DNA of 64,000 nt from Paramarasmius palmivorus (GCA_037176845.1 JAYKXP010000003.1:1054001-1118000), one strand, 5' to 3'; positions 23,267-35,100 are shown, numbered from the stretch's first letter. The notes: generated by a model from the letters alone, not told the origin. Numbers and translations are program-made.

Positions 23267-23430
23267 TGAAGCCTAACAATCATGGTGTCTCCGAAATATC
23301 CAAACAAATCTATACTTGAAGATGGTATTCCAAAAATAAGGTGCAGCACATGTAGATCACCTAGGCAGACTCAATCGCTCGCAGGCTACCTTGATATGAG
23401 AAGAATAATTAGAGCGGGGACCGTGACGCT

Positions 23431-23701
23431 AGTACAGTATAATCTTGGTATCTCGAACGCTATACGTGGGGGCTGACGCGGCCGTAGTGCTAAGGGCGAC
23501 TGGTCGACGAACGTAGCGTTGTGATCCCACTGTGACAAGCATCGACTCGTGTGCTGACATGCCATCGTTAACTGGCGGTGCGTCGTTTCGTCTAGATGGC
23601 TGAGTATGCTGCGTGGTCCTCGCAATGGATGAATGCGCTGATATGGCACAAGGTGTTCAGAAGGTGGCAGAATACTAGTGGGAAAACCAACCCACCGGCT
23701 C
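23431..23701 (-). pseudogene. MSIETI family member D, 3' part (intron 2 and exon 3), cut off by the KDZ transposon
   Basis: Read on the minus strand from 23701: the target-site copy, then GTGGGTTGG as a 5' splice signal, an intron to CATATCAG, then an open frame ending HESMLVTVGS, then APTYSVRDTKIILY and TAG at 23431-23433. This is the family's cytoplasmic tail in the phase used by members A-C. It has no start codon and no upstream exon here; those lie 12.3 kb away at 35995-36653. Confidence 0.85.
23695..23701. repeat. Target-site duplication, left copy (CCGGCTC)
   Basis: CCGGCTC directly abuts the left inverted repeat. The same 7 bases follow the right inverted repeat at 35995-36001. Confidence 0.85.
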
Positions 23702-23820
23702 CACCTAAGGTTCCCACCCTAAGCAACAAATCAGTTGGCGCGTCAGGCCCATCTGATCCAACAACTTTGTGATTTTGCCCGCGTTTTCTTCATCCGCGGG
23801 TAAAATCCGCGGGCAGTCTG
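23702..23820 (+). repeat. Left terminal inverted repeat of the KDZ element
   Basis: 119 bp beginning CACCTAAGGTTCCCACCC and ending GGGCAGTCTG; identical to the reverse complement of 35876-35994. Weaker similarity continues inward (CCCAGATAC, then AAGTTGGCC). It contains two CCGCGG palindromes spaced by TAAAAT near its inner end. Confidence 0.92.
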
Positions 23821-24074
23821 ACCCAGATACCTTTTAAGTTGGCCCCTTCAAGTTCTCTCTTCACTGAGCGCTTCTTCTTTCAGAGCACTTCTTCCAAACG
23901 TTCCTCACTCTTAGTAAGACTCTTTGCCCACTCTTCACTCCTGAGTCACTCTTGGTGAATCCCTACCTCATTACCTGTTATTATTCACTCCAGTTCGTGT
24001 ACACATAGCTATGAGTTTCACTGCGATAAAGACGTTTTGCATAAGATATTTATAATGAATATACATGATTTAAG

Positions 24075-26440
24075 TTACGAATCAGTTTTTTGTGTCTTTC
24101 GACCAACGCCCGATGCAAGTTTACGAGGTTTCCTGGGGGGAATCTTAGAATACTCGGTCTCAGCAAACTTGAGGGCTGGACCTTTCCGCGCTCGCGGCGC
24201 CCGACGTTCGGCTAGAGGCACGTCAAGGTCAACATCATTTTCTACCTCGCTCCGCGCACGTTTGTTGCTCCGACCAACTCCATCAACGAGGACCCCATGC
24301 CCAGCCCCCTCAACGTCATCAGCACATCCGCCTTCGACCCCAAACCAGGGCGGAGGATCGTTTTCAGCATCGGAATCATGATGGGGAAGGGTGTCGATGT
24401 TGAAAAGAGCTGGATCAATTTGAGGGGAAGGCAAGCGAGGTGGTGGAGTAGAGGCGTTGAGAATGATATTAGGCGATGGATGGTCGACAGACAATAGCTG
24501 GTCAAAGGGGAATTCGGGTTCATCGGATGGAAGGAATAGTGGAGGTACAGCACCAAAACTCGTGTTTGGATCGAAAGTCCGAGCGTCGATCACCTGAGCA
24601 GCTGGCCCAGCTTCACCGAAATCCGGCACCTGAACTACTTCTCCAAGCTCATCATCACTCAAAACCTCGAAACGTGGTCGAATTGGCGGATCATCATCAA
24701 AAGGCGGTTCAGCTCCTGGAGAACGCGTCCTGACGAAGGCTGCCGATGACGGGGAGCTGGGAGTGGGTGTAGAGATTGGGTCGGGAAGAGCTGTCGAGGC
24801 AGGGAGGTGATTTACCTCTACTGCCGACTCATCCTCCGCTTCGACGATGAGTTGAGACTTCTTCGACTTCGACTTCGATTTCTGTCTCCTCTCCTTCTTC
24901 TCAGAATCCCTCTCGACGACTCTCTTCTTCGACGTGCTCCCTGTCTTCGGCTTTGGCTTCAATCCAGAACGCTTCAACTTCCGAGTAGGCACCTCAGCAG
25001 TCTCATCTCCACCCGAATCCCCTGCTTCGTCCTGACTTCCTACTTCCACCTCATCAGATGCATCGTGTGGCGCAGGAGGAACACCACCGATGTCGATGAC
25101 CACCTTCGACACGTTCTGCTTTCTCGGACCCCGCTTTACACCTGTATCTGATCGCTCGCTCCTCTGTGGTATCAATATCTCCCCATCAGAAGCTCGCTTC
25201 TCGTAGTTGACCCGAAATGCCTCCCATTCGTCGTCAGACAGAAGGCGTAGTCGACACTCGCCGTTGCTGATCAAAGACTGGAGATTCTGGAGGTCGCGGA
25301 CAGAACTAGACAAAGCACTGAGATTTTTGACTTCCTTGAATGGCCACCCCTCTAACACGATGCCTTGGTCGTACGTCATCAACTTGTCGAAGTTCTCGTA
25401 GTGAACTTTGACCTCTTTCCCTTCATCCAACGTCCCCCGCTGCCGCTTGCAATCTTCCGCCTGGCTCCTTAGCGACTCGCGGATTGACGAGCGAAGCGCT
25501 CGGACCTTTTGGTTGGCAGTAGTGGGAAGATCTAGTCAGCAGCATTGAGTAAGTTGATTCCATCCGTACGTAAAGGAAGATTACTCACTTGCAATCTCAC
25601 ACTTAGCCACCGCAAATGCCTGCATCATTTGGCCCACTCTCTCCAGATTGAAGCCGCCCTTCGCCACGAGAGTTAAGTAGTCACTGTATGCCCTATTCGT
25701 AATGAACCAGTATGGCTCCATAAATGGTTCGGGTCGATTACGCGTAACAAGAAGGATGGCTTCGACACCGACGCGAAGTCGCATCGTTTTAATCTATAAT
25801 GAGTAAGTTAAGGCTGGATATCAAGGTGGGTGACTCGTACCAAGCCAACAATATTAGCCAACAAGCCAGAGGCTTCCTGCGTCAGCCCACGACTTGCAAT
25901 CTTTGGGACGGCGACCTCCTTCTGCCTGTCCTGTGTGAATCTTTCCACGAGCTCCGCCTTCTTCTCTTCGGTAAACGTGTTGTATTCTTCCTTTAGCTTT
26001 TGGCTTAGTTCTGAAGCCGTCATCTTTGGTTTCCCATCTACAACTTTGTTAGTGGTGCTGGGGGTGTACAAAGAGAAGACGTATGTACCTTTTCTATTCT
26101 CCTTTGCGACAATTGACTTGAACGCGTTGAACGCGTTCACCCGATTCTTGGGCCTAACCATCCGCACGCCGCCTTGAAAGACTCGATCCTCCACATAGCG
26201 AAGCTTGCGGCTAAAGTCGCTTGCTATTTGAACGCAACGAGACCTAACGTCGTTGACAAGCCCCTCTATTGCCTCGTTCAGCTCGTGCCATTTTTGTTTT
26301 TGTTTCTTCCGGATCCGTAGGCGTTCTTCTGGTGCGAGAGGAGCACGTTTCTTCTTGGGGGCTTTGATTCTTGAACGCTTATGCTGCAGCGCCTTGGCGA
26401 CTTTGAATTTTTTCGAGGCAAGCTTCGTGACCAGGACCAT
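24075..26440 (-). CDS. KDZ-element HMG-box-like protein
   Basis: Starts at MVLVTKLASKKFKVAKALQ (26440); an ATG at 26503 is also in frame. Exons: a basic region (SRIKAPKKKRAPLAPEERLR) and helix KWHELNEAIEGLVNDV; then RPKNRVNAFNAFKSIVAKEN joined over a 51-bp intron to KMTASELSQKLKEEYNTFTEEKK, the HMG-type three-helix pattern; then AILLVTRNRPEPF; then a long C-terminal exon with YENFDKLMTYDQGIVLEGWP and a disordered acidic/Pro-rich tail with SKSKSKKS. Divergent HMG proteins are known cargo of KDZ-TET/JBP elements; a DNA-binding role in transposition or target choice is inference. All three introns are regular, so the gene looks intact. Confidence 0.75.
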
Positions 26441-26638
26441 GAGCGATAGGGAGTGGTGAGATGAACAGTCGGGTGTATCCCAAATCTGCGGCCGAACCAC
26501 CAAGTTAACGGAGATAGATTTTTTTTTTTTTGATCATGGTTTTTGCGCTATTCCGAATATTTCAGATTCACTCAGATATTGACATGTGGTTCACAGAGAT
26601 ATTTATTTTTCCAATCGGTACATCGAAACGAGATACAG

Positions 26639-27979
26639 CTACATCTTTCGAAGGAATAGATAATACAACATCGTTAACACGTCCGAGGTGAGCCTGGGTC
26701 TGACATCACGCATTCTACGTACAAAGTCTTCGAAATTATTGTTCGAGCTGTTGAACGCTAGAACTGTCTCCCGTGCTCTAACCGACCCAAACTTGTGGGT
26801 CTGTAGATACATCCTCGTCCACGGACCCAACTCAAGGCCTCTAAAGGCTTGTACCCATTCCTCTCCTAACAAAAAGGTGACATCCGGGACGTCATCGTCG
26901 TCTTCAGAACCGTCCCCGAGGATCCTGTCTAAGATCTGTTCTTGACTTGGTCTCAGTCCCGTTGTCACGTCTTCAAGGTTTGCCCAAAGATCATCTACAG
27001 CAAGTCCTTGATCAAACAATGTACACGTACGAGCATGTCAAACACTCACCGTCTGTATCCCGGGAAGTCGAGCCCCGCTGTTGAGTCGACTCACGACGCC
27101 GTGGCGTGGAAGCAGGCGCCTCTACAACCAGATGACGACGGGGCGTTTGCTGGCCTCGACTTGGTGTAGAAGCAGTCGAAGGAGTTGAGCGAGTCGGGGT
27201 CGCAGTACTCACTGTACGATTGGCTGGAGTGGGTGTTTGGGGAGCAGGATCAGGAGTATAGGCAGGAGGTGCTGGGAGCGTCGCCAGTTCAAATGTCCGA
27301 GACTCGATGCAATCGTGAAGAGGAGCAGAGCCCTTCGTGAGCATGGCGAAAAAGCCCCCGGCAAAAGAGGAATGGGAAGTTACATATGGCAAAACCACTG
27401 TAGTGTTCTGTACATTCTCTCGTGCTGAATCACTAGGGCGTTGATTAGACCGGAAATAAAGTATCAAGAAAGATATTACTTGCCGATTGTAGTACAGACA
27501 AATCGACTTTCCCCGATTGAACGCAAAAAACATCTCCGAATCGGCGTCCATATCTCGACAGATCCCCTCAAACGAACGAGAGTCTTGGAAATACTGGATG
27601 AGTCGAGTTGGTTCGCGGTTCAGATGCAGTGAACTGTCGATCAGCGGCTGCAGTCTACGGAGGATTTCCCGTGCCTTTTGAGTGGAAGACACCTGGAAAT
27701 TTACAGGCCAAGCAAGCGAAGTAGAACTATGTCCCACTCGACCTGTCATGAAAACACTTTTCACCGATCAGTGGGATCAGCCAAAACAGAAGATAAAGAG
27801 CACTCACGGCGTCCGGTATACGCCCGCTTCCACTTCTCTTTGATATCGTCCACCTGTAGACACATACTTTTCGCCGTGAGGGAAGCAGAAGACAAACGAA
27901 GGCTCGTGAACGGGGGCAGGAGATTGCATCGATGACTTGGGTAAAGAGTTGACAAGAGAGACGAGGAAGAATGTGGCAA
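26639..27979 (-). CDS. KDZ cargo protein of unknown function 1
   Basis: The model starts MPHSSSSLLSTLYPSHRCN and joins MCLQVDDIKEKWKRAYTGRR to RVGHSSTSLAWPVNFQVSS in phase 1. It continues AREILRRLQPLIDSSLHLN, FQDSRSFEGICRDMDADSEM and FAFNRGKSICL, then VVLPYVTSHSSFAGGFFAML, a Pro/Thr/Arg-rich linker, and DDLWANLEDVTTGL to the end at LTMLYYLFLRKM. The join near 27433-27495 is uncertain: reading straight through is open, and a 63-bp intron also keeps frame. No known domain was recognised. It is divergent from the TET/JBP gene, 236 bp apart. Confidence 0.6.
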
Positions 27980-28215
27980 CCCAGAGCCACTGAAAAATCA
28001 AATGATCATTGTGGGAATTTCTCGCCAGAAAGAAACAAAGCACGTGTCACCAGGGCAACGCCGGTTGGAAATCGTCTCTCTGCTCGTTCCTCATCCCTGC
28101 TCACAGGTCACAACTCATCTGGTACGTTTACGCCTCCACTGCACCTTGTGAGGCACTTCAGTCCTCTGTTCATTCATGATAGCGCACTCTCTGTTGTACT
28201 CGAAGCACGGGAATA

Positions 28216-29803
28216 ATGGAGAAGACGAATCGAATGAACCTTTTGAAATTCTCCTCCAATCTTTGTCATTTGACATATCTCATCAGACGCGTCTTTCTGG
28301 AACCGTATACTGATAGCTCCGACAGGCAACGAATGGCGTCGGCCGCAGAGATCCAGCCTTTCAGGTTCTCTGCGTCCATTGAACTTGAGCCACTCATCCA
28401 GCTTGCATTCGCCAACCAAGACGCAGTGGATCCTATATTCTCTGAATCGCCGCTTAGCTCACCCCCACACTCTCCGTTACGAGCAAGTTCCCCAGGTACT
28501 CCTCTCCCCGGACCGTCATCACATGCTGACGCGCCGCGAACACAAAGTCGATCAAAGCAGCGCAGCAAGATTCTCAGGAAGCGGAAACGTGAAGCCGAGA
28601 AAGAAGACGTGACCAGTTACGAACCACCTCCTCCAACAAAACGCCGGCATATCGAACCAAGCGTCGAACGCCGTCAGACGGTATGCCTTGACGTCGGTCG
28701 ATTTCGTGCATCTGGAAACGGCTTCACAGGCCATCACTCCCGGACCGGCTATCAGCCAGGGGAATATACGTTAAGCCAGATGGTTGGGCCTCACTCACAT
28801 TTCAAGTTCGATCTTCTTCAGTGGGACGGAACGTAAGTGCTTCACCTGCCGAACCAAGGTGCCGCAAACTAACTCTTGCTAGGTTCACTATTCCAATTGT
28901 TGACCAGATGCACCGAATGTGGGCGATCTGTGTCAGCAATCCTCGAGATAAGGAGTGGGGGGCCGTGACTACTAGGGCTGCTGACAAGATGGTCAAGTTG
29001 CGCCCAAGAGTTGCGTTTACCACCAAGCAGAAGAGCGGAAGTTGAAGAGGGAAGCTATTTACTCTCAACACTGGCGTTGTCAACGGACTCGGTCTAAAGG
29101 TCAGTTGTTTGTACTTGGGAGACGCACAGTATGCTTAACGCCACGTTAGGCTCCTATCAACAGGAAGCAGGCAAACCAGAAGAGTACTGCCGTTATTGAA
29201 GAACTTCTTGGAGATGCAGACTTTCGACGCATTGCTGGTCATGGTTCGGGAGCATTCTGTGCATGGCAGGAAAAGATTTGGCGGATATATGCTCAGAATA
29301 AGAAGGATCTACAGGATCACGACGCGTCACTACGATGGAACTATAACAACAGCGTCTTTGCTGCTGCCGCATTCAATTTTGGGCCGCGAGTCGTTTCACT
29401 CGACCACGTCGATTTCGAGAACCGTCCCGATGGGTTCTGCGCAGTCACCGCTCTTCGTCCAACGGAGAGTGGCTATGACTATAAGACCGGCGGTCACCTC
29501 ATCTTATGGGACCTTCATTTAGTGGTCGAGTTTCCTCCGGGGACCACCATTCTATTACCCTCTGCCATCCTTCGACATTCTAATGTGGCGATTGGCCCTA
29601 ACGAGCATCGTATGTCGTTTGCGCAATACTCGTCAGGGCATCTATTCCGGTTTGTTGAGCGTGGGTTTCGGACTGAAGAGGATTTCTTTGCTTCTCTGAC
29701 GCCGCGAGATAGAAAGCATGAAGAAGAGCGGGATGGTCGTAGATGGAAAGAATCTCTTGGGAACTTTGCTACATTGGACGACGTTTTGGACGATTGCGAG
29801 TAG
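28216..29803 (+). pseudogene. TET/JBP 2-oxoglutarate dioxygenase with one in-frame stop
   Basis: Fe(II)/2OG dioxygenase of the family that oxidises 5-methylpyrimidines in DNA. A basic N-terminal tail (SKILRKRKREAEKED) leads to HFKFDLLQWDG, intron 28833-28882, then FTIPIVDQMHRMWA and AADKMVKLRP. TGA at 29043-29045 follows KSGS and is immediately followed by RGKLFTLNTGVVNGLG, where the family has RRG. Intron 29100-29149 leads to DFRRIAGHGSGAF, NSVFAAAAFNFGPRVV, the iron motif LDHVDFEN (HxD), TGGHLILWDL, VEFPPGTTILLPSAILRHSN (distal His) and EHRMSFAQY (2OG Arg). All catalytic residues are kept; only the stop breaks it. The start could also be the ATG at 28333. Confidence 0.85.
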
Positions 29804-30425
29804 ACGTATGCGTACTATCTGTATTTTGTTATATTTTGTGGCTTGGTCAATAGGATTTTACTACGTCTCTAATACGTGTACTGGAATGAACTATTTAGCT
29901 ACTAAGGAAGCTGAAACATCACTTGGTAGGTGATGAGTTTCTCACTATGTTAGAGTCTTTCAGTTCAAAGACGTTAGGAATCTACACAGAGCTTGCATTT
30001 CAATACAGGTTTATATCCTTTCAAGTTTACAGCTTCCGGAAAGATACCCTAGAATGATACTTACAAGTATACATAACAAATTAGTGATATTTGGATGTAC
30101 TGGGGCTTGATGGTTGTGCCTTAACTTCAACAATACGCCCCAAATTGAGGATTGGTGGTGAGTTTCTCACCATTTTAGGCGTAATTCATTGTCTGTGCCT
30201 CCAGATTTCAGCCGATTTGCTTCAAAGTCGATAGACATGGTTAGAGGGCTTAGCTGGTGCCTCTCAGATAGTAGCTTCATGCTCCGGGAGTGATGGATGA
30301 GGTCTATAGCTAATGTATGTCAGTGCAATTTTGCGCGCTAAAGTTCCCGGATATATTTCCTTTTTTGAACTGAATCAGAGGATTGCAACCGGGTTTTTTA
30401 CGCTTCCTGTTGAGCGTCTCCCTTC
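29804..30425. other. Non-coding stretch inside the KDZ element
   Basis: AT-rich, no ORF. The motif GGTG..GAGTTTCTCAC occurs twice (near 29937 and 30155); the second copy is a perfect GGTGAG-TTT-CTCACC hairpin. Probably 3' UTR plus promoter. Confidence 0.4.
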
Positions 30426-31316
30426 ATGTCTCACCGTCCGGAGCCTAAATCTAACAACGATGGTAATGGCTCCTTTGACGACGCATCATACTGCTATCCT
30501 TCTTCAAGCCCTTTACTGCCCTCGAGTCCACTACCGCCCTCAAGTCCTTTACCGCCCTCGAGTCCTATGAACGACTTCAACGAAGAATGCTCAGCTATAC
30601 CACTCAGACCAATTCTTGTAGGCCGCCATCCCAAAGGTCCCTTGACCTCTGCCACAATAGATCCGAATGCCTGTCGGAAGGTTCCTGAGGGTGAAAAGTG
30701 GTACGCTATCGGTGAGTGGGGTCTTTAATCTGCCTTTGCGGTGCCTGAAACATCCTCGTTACCATGTATTAGATGACGACGGTAACGAGTACACATTTGA
30801 GGAGTGGACCATAATGGAATCTACACGTATCCGTAAAGAGGACGAGGAGAGACGCCGTGCTCGTCGTGCTCTTCTACTTGAACAGCATTTCCAAAGCGTG
30901 GCGCGTCGAGAACAACAAGAAAAGAAAAGAGCTCGGGAAGAGAGGCGTAAGAGAAGGCTAGAGGAACAAGAGAGGATAAGGGCTGAAAGGGCTCGACAGA
31001 AGGAGCTTGAGGGGCAAAGAAGGAAGGCGAAACGAAGTTACCGACGCAGAGCAGAGCAGGTACGACAGAAAGCTCGCGAGCGCAAAGCACGGTATGGACA
31101 CCTTCACAAGAGAGATTTCAACCTACTCATCCCGTTTCTAGACTTCAATCTCATGTGGAATCCTTACCAATTGATGTTCAAGCGGAGCATAGAGAGAGGC
31201 AACGCGAGAAACAACGACTATATTCTCGCCGATACCGAGAGACGCATAGGATTGAAGTGAACGCTAGGGAAAGGCAACGAAAAGCTCGTATTCGCAGTTC
31301 GATTTCGAAAGTCTGA
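30426..31316 (+). CDS. KDZ cargo protein 2: Arg/Glu-rich helical protein
   Basis: Starts MSHRPEPKSNNDGNGSFDDA, then a short proline repeat (four units of LPPSSP type, 30500-30566), then RPILVGRHPKGPLTSATIDP and KWYAID. An intron near 30711-30773 leads to DDDGNEYTFEEWTIMEST and a long charged helix (RKEDEERRRARRALLLEQH, REEQERIRAERARQKELEG). A second intron (GTATGG to TTCTAG, near 31091-31140) lets the helix carry on to RRYRETHRIEVNARERQRK and end RIRSSISKV at 31316. Without it the frame loses its charge pattern and stops at 31260. No family was recognised. Nucleic-acid binding is possible from composition only. Confidence 0.6.
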
Positions 31317-31478
31317 TTGTATTAGAATTTCACTCTTAGTATGAACTAAAGATTTCCGATGATTTTCATTTTGCACGAATCACGTAGTTACGGATAAGAA
31401 CTTTTCCGGTCCCACTGTTGATCATCAAAATGCGACGACCAAAGCTATTCCTCCACATTTTCCCTGACTCTCACCATA

Positions 31479-32014
31479 ATGGGGGGAAAAATTAATCTAT
31501 ACTACAAGAGTTATTCAAAATACGGTACGCGTCGACGTCTATTCACGTTCCTAGCTAATGGACGTTTCGGCCAGTTCCTGTTAAGCATGAAGAATGCGAC
31601 GAAATTGATTTCGGCTCAGTACCGTTGTCAACTTCTGACACAGAGGTTGATCAAAGAGCCAAGTTAGTCAGTGTCGAAGAGCAACGACTTATGGTACAGC
31701 AAGGGCGGTGCAGGCTAGCGAGGGGCGAGAAGATTGATGACGAGACGGTGCAGTTGATTAGAATGTACGATGAAGATGAAAGGAGGAGTCAACAGGCATG
31801 GGAGAGTTTCTGTCGTTGGTGGGAGGAGCTACAGGCTCGAAGGGAAGCACGAAGGATAGAGCAGCTGGAATTGGAAGAAGGAGAGGTGGACGGTAGTGAC
31901 GACGGAGGCGACGATGGCCGCGAGACTCTGTCTGAGAAATCAGAGGGCTCAGAAACACTTCAGTCAGAGACAGCTCACAACGGCTCAGCTCATGATGTAG
32001 ACTGTAGCACCTAG
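31479..32014 (+). CDS. KDZ cargo protein 3: small acidic protein
   Basis: The likely first exon MGGKINLYYKSYSKY joins through a 51-bp intron (GTACGC to GGCCAG) to PVKHEECDEIDFGSVPLSTS. Otherwise the gene could start at MSTSDTEVDQ (31625). The rest is helical (VSVEEQRLMVQQGRCRLARG, EDERRSQQAWESFCRWWEEL) and ends in an acidic Ser-rich tail with EEGEVDGSDDGGDD. No domain was recognised. Confidence 0.5.
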
Positions 32015-32082
32015 TACAAAGTGTTCTTTTGATTTTTATTTCTATTCAAAGGTTCAAGCCAATAGATTGTTACCTGAATCTC

Positions 32083-32168
32083 ATTATAGTACGTCTACAA
32101 AATTGTACAGACAAATATGATATGCTATTATAGTACGTCTACAATTGTACAGACAAATATGATATGCT
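32083..32168 (+). repeat. Tandem duplication, two copies of 42-44 bp
   Basis: ATTATAGTACGTCTACAA... occurs at 32083-32126 and again at 32127-32168, differing by a 2-bp A gain. The second copy overlaps the transposase stop codon. Each copy holds GTACxxxxAC-like dyads. Confidence 0.8.
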
Positions 32169-35100
32169 AATCCAGTCGTTCCCAAAAGGTCTGAAGCCCT
32201 TCAAGATCTTGTTCTTCATCCAACAAGTCGGGATCAGCGTGTGCGTCGGAATTTGCATCTTCCGACGGTAGTTCGGCTGCGTTGAAGGTTTCGGAGCCGT
32301 CTCCACGTGTTAGCCCTAAGACACTGACTGCCCAATCTGGCAAAGGTACCGAGTCCGTTAAAGTGGGATCACGGCCGGCACGTTCACCTGGAATGAGATC
32401 TAACCTGGGCAGGAGGGCTTGGTTCTCTGGATAACGTTTAACATTCAACCATTGAGATTAGTCACTGGAGCATAGAAACATACCTTTGAGTTGAGTTAGT
32501 TGTGCAGTCTGGGCCAGCCGCCATGCAATCCGTGCGTGGATTTGTAGACGGTATTTGTGTCGGCGTTCGAGCTCCGAGGCTAATTCGTAATCTGAGGTTT
32601 TCAGTGATTGAATTGCCAAATGATAATCGGCGTGATCGTCCAACATGTATGTCACAAGCCGTTTCGCTTCGACATGTAGGCGCTTGATCTCCTCGTGCGC
32701 CCGTAGTACCGAGAAATGCAACCGTACCACTTCTCTTTTCTCCGGGTCGGCCCAAGGGGTTTTGGAAAGGTCAAGATGCGTATCCTTCAGCAAATCGAGC
32801 TCCGCAACTGTAACAAGGTGAATGACTTCCTCCCAGGCCAACGTCCGCTTCTTAGGACGCATCTGAAGTGCAACGGTGTTATATCGGGCTAATGCCTTCT
32901 TGATAGCTTCGGACCGAGCACGAAGAGCATGTGTTATTTTGTCCCGTTGCTTGTATCCTAGCCTTTTGATGAACGACACAATTTGTTTTTCAGTTTACTG
33001 TAACACGTACCAATGTCACTCATGTCTAGCTTGGTCAGCTCGAAAAGTCGCTGAACAACTACCAATTCAAGCTCTTCCAACGCTTCCCAATATCGTCGTT
33101 CTAGCCTGAGTTTCAATGCCTCCTGATACTCGTTTGAATCCTTGGTCCATCGCTCCCGAGGGTTGGCATCTTCAAATCGAAGTAAAGCTTCTTGGGCGAT
33201 CTGGAACTTATCAAAATTGATGCGGTCGCGCGCTCGTGAGGTGGCTATTTGGTCGGCAGAATGGGCGGATCGGTTCTTGGTCATTGCAAGGTAAGCCTCG
33301 TGTACGGCATCGGCATTTTCTCTGATGGAACGTCAGGCCGGGAAAGGTGCTCCTTATATGGTACTTACTTGGTTTTCCAGAACTGTTCCAGCAACTCAGC
33401 ATACTCTATCTTTTCAGATACTTCGGGCCGCTCAGGGAAGTTGCGATTCTCAAAGTGTTCCCGTTCACTAGCCAGAAGGTCTTCACATGTAGTGGGCGTC
33501 ATCTCGAATCTCTTGAGTGATTCATGGTATGCATGCGTGTTCTCTAAGAGGCGCTGTACGACCCGCCGATATGTTTGATAGATGAAGTTGCCTGACCTCG
33601 AGTAAATTCCAATGATTTGTTCTGATGTATAAACCACTCACCGGATAGCGCATGTTTATCCTCATCATTGAAATGAAAATGTTGCAAAAGGAGTTGCCGT
33701 CGGTGAAAATAGGTCGCTAGCCGGGTTAAAGATGCCAACAGGTTGGAGCGTGAAAAAAAACGTTCGCACTCCTCGAAGTCTTCAATGCCTACACCGAAAC
33801 GATACTGGGGATGCCAGCGGAGCTGACATTTTCTATTGTGAGCGTGTCCATGGAATGCCGGTACCACGCCCGTGAGGCGTGAGCTCTTGACTTTACTTCC
33901 AAGGCGACTACGAGTCAGTGTCTTGAAGAACGCGCACATGATGTCATATGCCACACAGAGATCTAGGCCGAAGTCGTCCATCAAACGATTGACGATTGCC
34001 AGAGGATACTTCATCCTGTGGCAGAGATCAAAGAAAAGTCTGAATGCTAAAACAATAACGTACAGTTCCCCACTCCTTCGCATATCGCACATGGCTAGGA
34101 GGTGCCCATGACGACAAACCGCCAGGAAAACCCCGGAGATTGCGAAGAAAGCGAACATTTTCTTGCGAGACTCGGGGCCAGCGTTTTTCCATCGGTCTAC
34201 ACAGGTGTCGACGCAAGCTGTAAGATCTTCTGTTTCGTTGACGTTGAGCCATGGAATATCGTCATCCTTCCCAGGCTCAAGGTCGGGATATACAGCGTCA
34301 GCGGTTTGAACCACTGCAGTTGCTGGTTGGGCTTTCTTCCCTCGCTAGTCAATGTTGTTGAGATGTTGATGTTGACACATCCGCATGGCACATACCTTAT
34401 TCTGGGACCTGGCTACTTCATCTTTGAATTGATCCACCTCTTCGTCCTCAACCCACCGATGATCGGGTAGTTGCCGCGAATCTTCCCGAGTGTTGCCATA
34501 CTTAAATGATTCGTCCACCATCTTCAGCGAGTTATTCCCATCTATTGCCATGAGCATAGAGGGAACCAACCGGGGCTCGTCCTTTAATGCATACCGACAT
34601 GGAGGGCAAACTGTGTCGAAGAATGCTTGTCGTGATTGTCGGCCAAGGGCGGCGGTGCATGCCGAATCAACCTCCCGAAGAATCATGAGGTATGTATCAT
34701 AAGCTGCTCGGAGTTGATTGTCGAGATGTGAATCGCGTGGAATCTACCTGTTGCATCAATGCACTGTTACCGTATTCTTATGTCTGTGATCCTACCTGAT
34801 GTATATGCTGAAGGGCTTTCGAAAGCGCCTCGATACTGAGCTTGTTACAGACTCGATGTAATTGCCTATATATTTCGAATAGAGAGATAGAGAATCCCAT
34901 CGACACATGCTCGGGACTTGCACCTATAATACCATGCCGAACAAGACTTTCATTGGTGCTAAAAACGTCGCTAGAGACCTGGAACAGGGTTCGATTGCCG
35001 TTGACTGGGTAAGACGTGAGGTTTAGTAATGAAGTTTTGGAAATGTAGTTTCGACGTACAATTGAAATCCATGACGCGTAGCTCCCATTCTGGCTGCGAG

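Noticed and set aside
26519..26533. Long poly-T run as a retrotransposon poly-A tail
   Set aside because: No adjoining reverse transcriptase, target duplication or LINE/SINE-like sequence; it lies in the promoter of the HMG gene inside the KDZ element.
29196..29522. Plus-strand ORF starting MKNFLEMQTFDALL
   Set aside because: Out of frame with the TET/JBP domain, which occupies the same bases.
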